From NCBI RefSeq assembly GCF_026210795.1, contig NC_089454.1, positions 3,100,001 through 3,164,000 of the forward strand: a DNA stretch of 64,000 nucleotides, written 5' to 3'. The position numbers and the translations under genes were made by a program. Below, in pieces: positions 57,000 to 64,000 of the stretch; the first letter of the stretch is position 1, and every line of letters begins with the position of its first letter. The notes beneath the pieces are model-generated. The model saw only the letters and a program-made list of their open reading frames with translations. It was not told the DNA's origin and made no database searches. The stretch comes from Rhizophagus irregularis. Lineage: Eukaryota > Glomeromycota > Glomeromycetes > Glomerales > Glomeraceae.

Positions 57000-57760
57000 T
57001 AATTGCGTATTCAATGTTAAATTATAACCTAATGAAATCAAAATTGTGGAACTTATGAATACTATATATTCCTACATATAAAAAGTTATTTATTTTCAGA
57101 TTATTGAGATAGGACCATAGCAAACATTTTGAGTAGTGGATTGGCAATAAATAAATTTGATAAACTTAATAAATTTGAATGTTTAATGAACGACGGTGTA
57201 ATAAAGTAAATGAAAATGTTCACCCAAATTTCCAACAAAACTTCGTAAAACGAATAATGATAATTAACGTGTAGATAAATCTGTCTTTAAACTAAAATTA
57301 TCTATTGCGTGAATTCCCGATTTGGAATTTTAATATAAGAATTTAAAACAGGAAAATAATCGCAAATGAAATAACACTATTTAAAATTGCATAAAATAAA
57401 TATTAAGAGATTTAGTTCTGATGCAAACTATTCTTAGTATGAAAAGCAATATACTAAATGAGCAAACTAAAATAAGATGAAAGGGAATTAGATCAAATCA
57501 ATGGATTTTGTCGCTAACATCCTTTCTTTATTATGGTAAAACCACATTATTGATTTTTTGCTATTATTTTACGAAAATAAAAGTTAAAAGAATTAGAAGT
57601 GTAATAATTTTGTTTTTAATAATGACCTTTAATAAGCTACTGTAAAGATCCATACTTCCTGTTTTATAAAAAATTTTGAAAATATTATATAAACTTTAAA
57701 TAAGAATTTGAAGTATAAGTAATTAAATGATTAAAAATAATATAAAAATAATATGTTAGA
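57000..57760. other. Intergenic, no gene seen
   Basis: AT-rich spacer. No ORF, RNA gene or bounded repeat recognised. Confidence 0.4.
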
Positions 57761-58222
57761 TAATGGTGTAGTTAGCCGAAAAATTCAGCCGAAGGCGCAG
57801 TAAATTTTCGGCTAACAACACCCAGCCGAAAAAAATTCATGTTGATCTTGAATATTTTTTGAATATTTTATTGGTTCAACATCTACTATTTTCGGCTAGA
57901 TATTTACGGCTAACTACATTATTATTTTAAAGAAGTGTAGTTAGCCGTAAATATCAAATGTAACACAATAGTTTAAGTGGTAACAAGTAATGAAAATTGA
58001 TTGTTCATATTACAATATTTACCATTATTATTTAATGGTAAATATTATGTAATATTGTTTGGTGTAAAATTGTTTCTTAAAATGTTTAATTTTAATATTT
58101 GCTTGTAAATAATTTTAAATTCTTTGGTTTTCTTTTTAAAAAATTAAATACCAGTTTTTATTTTTTTTGATCGATTTGAATTAGTTCTAACAATTCTAAT
58201 GATCTGCATGGTTAATTATAGG

Positions 58223-58292
58223 TATGGGAAATTATATTATAGACGCGGAAAATTATATTATAGACGCAGTAAATTATATTATAAACACGGAA
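58223..58292. repeat. 21-bp tandem repeat, three units
   Basis: GGAAAATTATATTATAGACGC is repeated three times with few changes inside the composite element, upstream of the gene fragment. Its - strand translation (VYNIIF-like repeats) is not taken as coding. Confidence 0.7.
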
Positions 58293-58400
58293 AATATTCA
58301 ATAAAATGGATTTAAATATAATCAAAGATAATTTTTTTTTAATAAACTTTTTTTCTTTGTTATCAAATTTGCTAAATTTACTGAAATTCTTCACTTAATT

Positions 58401-58671
58401 ATGGATTCTATTTCCACTAAACAACTTTTAACTAAAACTAGAAAAAAATTACCAAGTTTAAGTGAGATAATGTCTTATGGACAAAAACATAAAAAAATTC
58501 AGTGATCTTTCATATGTAGATGTTTATATATCTGAGGATATAGTTATAGATGAAGGTGCATGTTTATTATTACCAGATGAATTTAATGGTTATATATGTG
58601 CTGATACAACTGCTGATGGAAATTATAAATTTTGTTTGAACATTTATTATGGCTTAATAAAGTATAAATGA
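58401..58671 (+). pseudogene. Captured small gene, frameshifted
   Basis: An ATG at 58401 opens MDSISTKQLLTKTRKKLPSL and SEIMSYGQKHKKIQ, ending in TGA near 58503. In the +1 frame, the text continues FSDLSYVDVYISEDIVIDEG, ACLLLPDEFNGYICADTTAD and GNYKFCLNIYYGLIKYK before a stop at 58671. Overlap at HKKIQ/KKFSD indicates a 1-base shift in one original ~90-codon reading frame, or one exon of a larger gene. Family not recognised. It lies between inverted GTGTAGTTAGCCG ends, so it may have been captured by the element. Confidence 0.4.
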
Positions 58672-59275
58672 TTATAAAATTTTATATATTTTATAAATTA
58701 AATAAGTTAAATATATTAAATATATATAAAATCATCACATTTTGATGTTGCCTCCTTGTCTTGCTGGTTCGCTTTGGTCTCCTGGAATATTATATATTGG
58801 TGTTTTTTGCGCTTCTGATATTTCGGCTAACTACACTATTATTTAAAAAGTGTAGTTAGACGAAAATATTCAGCCGAAAATAGTAGATGTTGAACCAATA
58901 AAATATTCTAGATCAACATGAATTTTTTTCGGCTGGGTGTTATTAGCCGAAAATTTACTGCGCCTTCGGCTGAATTTTTCGGCTAACTACACCATTATAT
59001 ATGTTAGTCTCATCAGAATAACATTATAAAAAGGAATATTATTATAAATATTAACTGTTTGATCTTTCACAAATAAGTGATAAATTAATCAATAGAAAAA
59101 ATAAATAAAATAAATAAATTTCATCAAACTTATTAAACATTACTTTTAGAAAATATTTGTATTGTATCAGTAACAATTTTATCATAAATTATTATCTTTA
59201 TATTTTAATTTAATATTTAATATTTAGCTCAATCATAGGTCTTTTTATTTCTTGATTTTTCCTCATACCGACATT

Positions 59276-59603
59276 TAGAGCTTGGACTCGCACTCATGTA
59301 ACTCGAGTTGACTCGAGTTGAACTCACACTCGAGTCAGAAATTTCTTGACTCGAGTCAACCGGGATCACGTGGTTGATAGTGCCGGCTGAACCCTATTTG
59401 TAATTCCTGCCGGCACTATGACTATAACGGTCTGGGTAAAATTATGGATAATTTTTTTGGCCCGCACTTTAACTTTTGACTCAAATTAACTTGAGTTAAC
59501 TCGAGTCCTGACTCGAGTCCTGGACTCGAGTACTCTTCGAGTCAAAAAAATTCTTGACTCGTTTTACTCGAGTTGACTCATCCTGACTCGAGTCCAAGCT
59601 CTA
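59276..59603. mobile_element. hAT-type MITE with CTCGAG-rich subterminal repeats (328 bp)
   Basis: Inverted ends TAGAGCTTGGACTCG and CGAGTCCAAGCTCTA (15 bp, perfect), flanked by an exact 8-bp duplication, CCGACATT (59268-59275 and 59604-59611). The interior repeats ACTCGAGT-type palindromes about ten times in both halves, and it has a central GTGCCGGC...GCCGGCAC inverted repeat. Non-coding. Confidence 0.9.
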
Positions 59604-60019
59604 CCGACATTATAATGATGACATTATATCGAAATAAATTTGATAACATTATTAATTTAATTACATGATGAATATCATTTAAATAAGGTTGATGCATCGT
59701 GCAATTTATTTGACTGAATTGCCATTTTTTTATTATTCTAAAATAAGATATAACAAAAATATATAGCACTACCGCGTTGAGCCTTATAACGAATTCCTTT
59801 AGTAAAAATCCGTTCAACAAAAAAAAAGTTGGTATGAATTAAACTATATTAGAAGAGAATATTGTTTGAGGTCAATTTTTAGCAATTTATTTTATTGATG
59901 TCATAAACAATTTATCGTTTTATAATAATATAAAGTATAATACATGTCAGATAGTAAAAATTATCGAGGAAAAAAATATAAATTATAAACAATAATTCAA
60001 AAAAAGTAATGTTAAATAA

Positions 60020-60265
60020 AGTAGTTTAAATATCATAAAATAAATGAACAGTTTGATTATTACTTAGTTAACAATGCTATTTTCATTACTAACAATCTGT
60101 TATTTTTAATGCTCCGAATAATCCGAGTACCCGGGTTATTTTGACCCGACTTGACTTTTAAATCGGGTCGATACTTGTAATTTTGAGTGAATAAATAAAG
60201 AAGCTTAAATATCATAAAATAAATGACTTAGTTAACAATGCTATTTTCATTACTAATATCATCTG
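60020..60265 (-). repeat. Duplicated last exon and 3' end of kinase E
   Basis: TTAAATATCATAAAATAAATGA, then ACTTAGTTAACAATGCTATT and TTCATTACTAA occur at 60024-60100 and again at 60203-60258. The right copy is the used last exon; the left one lacks the full acceptor context (AACAATCTGTTATT versus AATATCATCTGTTATT). Between them lies a ~80-bp GC-richer piece (CCCGGGTTATTTTGACCCG). Confidence 0.6.
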
Positions 60266-61881
60266 TTATTTTGAACAAAATATATAAAATTAATAAATAA
60301 ATAATTCATACAATACATAATATAACATATTGTTTTTTACCTTTTGATTGTAATAATGAGCTAGAAACTTCTAAATCAACTAATTGAGAATCTTGATTAT
60401 CTAAAAAAGCAATAAAATTAGTGATTATAGGGTTAACTTTTGAGTAATAAAAAAATTTACATAATACCTTCATTATTTTCATCATCATCAAGATATGAAG
60501 TAATAATAGATGAATTAACAGGTTTTGTTAAATTGTTGAATGCAAATAATCTACTAGTATATATTGCATCAGAAATTTTTTTATATGTAGTTGAAATATT
60601 TGGTATTTCTTTATCAGCTTCTTCAAATATAGCCTTAATTTCTTTTCCTTTATAACCATATTTTTCTATTTCTTGATAATGTTCATCAAAAGAATTATAC
60701 CAAAAACTTATTATATCATATAATTCTTTGGCTGTTGGTCTTTGATTTGAATTAGCATTCATACATTTATAAGCTAGTTTTTTATAAATTTCAGGAGTCC
60801 CTTTTCCAAATTCTGGTCTGAGTCCATTACATATTTCTAATGCCAAACTTAAATCATGTTTTCTTTCATAAAAAGGTGGTTTTCCAGAAGATAATTCAGC
60901 CATAATTACACCAAAACTGTAAATATCTGAAGAAAATGTATATGGTTCTTTATTTAAAACTTCTGGGGCAATATATGGTAATACTCCACATATTTTATCA
61001 TCTGATTTTTGTTTATTTGATGGTCCTGATAATCCAAAATCTGATATGTAAGATTTATAATCACTAATTTGTAATATATTTCCACTATGAAAATCTTTAT
61101 GAAAATATCCTAATCCATGTAAATCATCAAGATTACTTGCAATCCAATATAAATGTCCAATTTTATGATTCCATAAAATTTTATTGAAATTACTTGAAAG
61201 AAAACTTCTCAAATTTCCTTTCTGTGCAACATCTAAAATCATCAAAAATTCTTCAGTTTCTGGATCTTTAGTTATTCCATAAAATTTTAATAAAAAATCA
61301 CTCAACACAGTAAATTTCCAATGTATTTTAAGCTTTCATTTTAAATTAAAACTAAAGTAAATTAGTATGTCATTAACAATACATGTATGTATGTTTATCT
61401 TATTAGTTAAACATACCTCATTTAAATACTCAGCTGACATATTTTGTGATCCATTTAACCTTTTTAAAGCAACTTTAATAGATTCTGATTCTCTTTTTTT
61501 CCAACTTCCATCATCTTGTTTGAAATATTTTACTTTACCATCAATCCATGTTGCAGAATATACTTTTGCAAATCCACCTTCACCAATTTGTTTTAAGTCC
61601 TCAAATCTATCAAATGGTACCCACTCAAGAATTTTGAAATCATAAAACCGACCATTAGACTTTCTTGCATCATAAATTATGTCTTTGATAAATTTATCAA
61701 TATCATTATTTCTGCTGGTCCAACCTTCAATCATTCTAAATGGATCACATTCTTTACACCATAATTCTTTGGTAAATGGTTTATTGCAATAAGAACAATT
61801 TTTTTGGCTGATGTTTTCCAAATTAGAATCTTTATTAGAGTTTTCATCAGAGATATTTAATTTACTAAATTCAGTTTCCAT
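60228..61881 (-). CDS. TKL-like protein kinase E, intact
   Basis: Four exons (61881-61417, 61332-60468, 60400-60341, 60262-60228) with phases 0, 1, 1 encode 474 residues. The ATG at 61881 (METEFSKLN) is chosen; an upstream TTG frame is not. Zinc ribbon CSYCNKPF...CKECDPF, linker MIEGWTSRNNDIDKF, Gly loop IGEGGFAKVYSATW and VALKRL lysine are in exon 1. Catalytic loop HKDFHSGN, SDFGLSG, IAPEVL and DIYSFGVIM are in exon 2. A C-terminal tail with FEEADKEIPNIST follows, then SQLVDLEVSSSLLQSK in exon 3. All kinase catalytic residues are present. It is a close paralogue of D; substrates are unknown. The 5' flank matches copies A, B and D. Confidence 0.88.
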
Positions 61882-62329
61882 TGTAACTAGAGCTTCACTT
61901 CTTTTGTCCAATTTTAACCTTTTTTTTTTAAAAAAAAAAATTATTTGGATTTATTGGCGTTTTTTGCGTTACCTTTATATTGTACTTTATTAAATGAGGA
62001 TAAAAAAGGAATTAAAATTCCAAAATTAGAAGATCACTATTATAGTAACAATTTATGTTGATCAAATTTTACAATTATGATAACTACAAAAAATAAATGA
62101 ACGTGAAATTATTAAAAATTTAATTAGGAGAAGCTTTTCATTTAGCAACTTTGGGAATGAAAGTATTATTTTATCTTTTATTCTATTCTACTTTAGCAAG
62201 AAATAAATAAAAAAAAAAATATAATTTTGTACGAAAAAATTAAATTATTTCAGATCGGCAGTTTTTTTTAGTATAACATCGACATGTAAGTGAAAAATAA
62301 CGATCACAGTATGTTATACCAATGAAAGA

Positions 62330-62425
62330 AAGATACTCATTCCATGATGTTTTCTGAATTAGAATCTTTAAATCTTTATCAGAAACTTTATCAGAAATAT
62401 TTAATTTACTAAATTTAGTTTCCAT
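62330..62425 (-). pseudogene. Kinase N-terminus remnant
   Basis: METKFSKLNISDKVSDKD at 62425 downward matches the first codons of the kinase family, then loses the frame before the zinc ribbon. It is preceded by the usual 5' flank with TATTGGCGTTATTTG (about 62497). It lies directly 5' of kinase E, so another tandem copy once stood here. Confidence 0.6.
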
Positions 62426-63126
62426 TGAAACTTGAGTTTCATTTCCTTTGTTTCATCATTGTTTTTTTTAAGTTTAAAAATAAATTAAAAATTTTATTGG
62501 CGTTATTTGTATTACTTTATATTTTGGTCAATAAGGATAAAAAAGGAATTGAGCTTCCAAATTTAAAGTGCCACAATGTCGATCATTCCTGCACTCTGCG
62601 TCATAATATTAACTACGAAATAAAATGGAAAGAACGAAGGTAAATTTTTTGATAAAGTAAAGTTTCATCAAAAGTAACTTTCATAATTTTTTTATGACAA
62701 AATCACATACCGTATGCAGATCGCAGTTAACTTTTTATGAAAAAAAGTTTATTATTTATCAATAAAATTCATTATTTTCGTTTGTTATCCTAATAGAATG
62801 TTAGTCTTCTGGACTTGGTCCGCAGGATCAGTCATCAGATTTTCCTTAGAACTAAAATTATTTAACTTGAAATTTTTAATTATTAGTAATTTTAGTAATT
62901 TTCAGCATAGAGAAATGATATTAACCGGTTATTTCTCAAAATAATTGCGTAATCATGATATATTTTTTTTTAAGTATCGTGTTTTTATTTTTATTTTTAT
63001 TTTTTATTTTTATTTAACAGTAATAGTTAGTGAATACAAATTTTATAAACATATCAAAAATGAAAAAGTAAAATAAAAAAAATGAACTAAACTATCAGAA
63101 GAATCTACTTTGACGGTGGGCAATTA

Positions 63127-63195
63127 AACACAAGACTATTAAAGATATAACCAACTATTAAAGATATAACCAACTATTAAAGATATAACCAACTA
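63127..63195. repeat. 19-bp tandem repeat in LINE 3' UTR
   Basis: CTATTAAAGATATAACCAA is repeated about three times in a row between 63137 and 63193. Confidence 0.75.
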
Positions 63196-63337
63196 CACCT
63201 AAAAACCATTTCTTTAATTAACCCACTACCTCTCATACACTAGCCGAAACTTGGTAAGTTGAAGCCCGCCCTGCAGAAGAAAGTAAAATTGACCCTATAA
63301 AATTATATAAATCAAACTACTAAAATCTACGATGGCG

Positions 63338-64000
63338 CTATGAAGTAAGATTGGTATAAAATTCTATTATATTTTTGCCAAAATAAATATAATTCCTAAT
63401 ACTATCTAAAGAATCATAATGAATAAGATTATTATTACTACTATTATTAATAGGTAACGAACGAACGCTTTTGAAATCTAATTTTTTCTTTTTAGTCAAT
63501 CCCAAAGAACATTCAAATTCCTTCAAATGCGAACACCTTGGAATCCAAACCTCTTCAAATATTTCATTAAAAATAAACTGCCTCATTTGAATTAAGACAT
63601 CAACAACATTTTTCTTTGTAGTCCAAGAACTCAACAAATCTGAAAGTAACATAGGTATAATTCCTTTAATAAGATCGATAAAAGTAAACACGTTAGGATC
63701 ATAAGAAATATCCCATATATTAAGCGCCATGAGAGCATTGAAATCTTGTATATTATCATTATATTCTAATATCCAAGTCAAGAGATGATTAATAGTTTTA
63801 TCTCTAATATTGTTAATGATATCATAATGACCACTACACGTCCATACATGATTAAAGGTTTCGTCATGTAATCCACATATAGGACACATCCATCCATCAT
63901 ATAAATCAAATAGCGATTTCTTCATCTGTTCAATAGTAGGAAATTCTTCAATTATTAAATGAACTTTTTGAGCTTTCGTTTTAGAAGAAGAAACAGAAGT
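63338..64000 (-). CDS. LINE ORF2 C-terminus (partial)
   Basis: The frame is open from the window edge at 64000 (25 codons before the first Met at 63925) to the stop at 63338. It includes FPTIEQMKKSLFDLYDGWMC and CPICGLHDETFNHVWTCSGH, a Cys/His cluster (CPIC...H...C...H) of the type found after the reverse transcriptase/RNase H region of LINE ORF2 proteins in these fungi. The rest, with IIPMLLSDLLSSW, is helical and unassigned. No reverse transcriptase motif lies within the window, so the call rests on the knuckle motif and the A-tailed 3' end. Confidence 0.6.
   Translation of the reverse strand, partial: TSVSSSKTKAQKVHLIIEEFPTIEQMKKSLFDLYDGWMCPICGLHDETFNHVWTCSGHYDIINNIRDKTINHLLTWILEYNDNIQDFNALMALNIWDISYDPNVFTFIDLIKGIIPMLLSDLLSSWTTKKNVVDVLIQMRQFIFNEIFEEVWIPRCSHLKEFECSLGLTKKKKLDFKSVRSLPINNSSNNNLIHYDSLDSIRNYIYFGKNIIEFYTNLTS

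Larger units (their letters stand above)
53590..57000. repeat. Segmental duplication unit 2 (kinase remnant / DUF4419)
   Basis: Second copy of the block at 28400-31100, in the same orientation and order. The copy begins with a kinase N-terminal remnant, continues through a promoter region with GGGCGTAAAATTCTAT and the DUF4419 gene, and ends in matching 3' DNA (TTCGTCAATATCTAACC, AATTCCTAAAAATCGTC). Extra sequence at 54390-54700 is absent from unit 1. Confidence 0.7.
57763..58995. mobile_element. Palindromic composite element enclosing a gene fragment
   Basis: Two ~160-bp arms (57763-57919 and about 58850-58995) are inverted copies of one MITE with ATGGTGTAGTTAGCCG ends and TA at their borders (57761-57762, 57920-57921, 58996-58997). 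Between them lies a related unit (57935-58836) with GTGTAGTTAGCCG / CGGCTAACTACAC ends. The inner unit holds a 21-bp tandem repeat and a broken small gene. The TA borders suggest Tc1/mariner-type mobility. The structure resembles gene capture between MITE copies. Confidence 0.7.
62966..64000 (-). mobile_element. LINE 3' part, runs off the window
   Basis: On the - strand, coding sequence enters at 64000, stops at 63338, is followed by ~370 bp of 3' UTR and ends in an A-rich tail (T-rich on + from 62966 to 63018). The UTR contains a short tandem repeat. The element is at least 1.0 kb in the window. Confidence 0.6.

Noticed and set aside
1-64000. CRISPR arrays, bacterial operons or phage genes
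   Set aside because: Spliced genes, eukaryotic families and no spaced identical repeats of CRISPR type.

Overview
The window is AT-rich eukaryotic DNA with short spliceosomal introns. The gene families match an arbuscular mycorrhizal (Glomeromycotina) fungus, most probably Rhizophagus: TKL-like protein kinases with an N-terminal zinc ribbon followed by an MIEGWTSGNND-type linker, F-box-like/leucine-rich proteins, DUF4419 proteins, a Crinkler (CRN) effector-type gene, and many transposons. The species is inferred from gene families; no search was run.

Layout. 0-10 kb: the 5' part of an F-box-like gene (- strand), then gene-poor DNA with two terminal-inverted-repeat elements and a purine-rich block bordered by short palindromes. 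10-17 kb: two tandem copies (A and B) of a kinase block, both dead. A lost its catalytic core; B is frameshifted and carries a 9-bp-TSD insertion. 17.7-18.7 kb: a CRN pseudogene cut by two miniature elements. 20-26 kb: repeats, an F-box remnant and an intact F-box gene. 26.7-31 kb: a dead kinase (C), split by a foldback element and divergent from an intact DUF4419 gene. 34-35.5 kb: intact kinase D. 36-53 kb: a transposon graveyard. Elements with CCCTATAA termini and 3-bp target duplications are nested in each other and interrupted by two retroposed segments, and a DIRS-type element (itself hit by a hAT miniature element) lies beside them. One further copy holds a complete 2.9-kb hAT transposon with an intact three-exon transposase. 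53.6-57 kb: a second copy of the kinase-remnant/DUF4419 block. 57.7-59.6 kb: a palindromic composite element enclosing a small broken gene, and a hAT miniature element. 60-62 kb: intact kinase E plus a kinase remnant. 63-64 kb: the 3' end of a LINE.

How it fits together. Genes that look functional are two kinases (D, E), one complete F-box gene (a second runs off the edge), two DUF4419 paralogues and the hAT transposase. Kinase blocks share 5' and 3' flanks over one to two kb, so the cluster grew by segmental duplication, with later decay by point mutation and transposon insertion. The clearest new material is the CCCTATAA...TTATAGGG family, a retroposed ~450-codon ORF of unknown function, and the palindromic element carrying a gene fragment.
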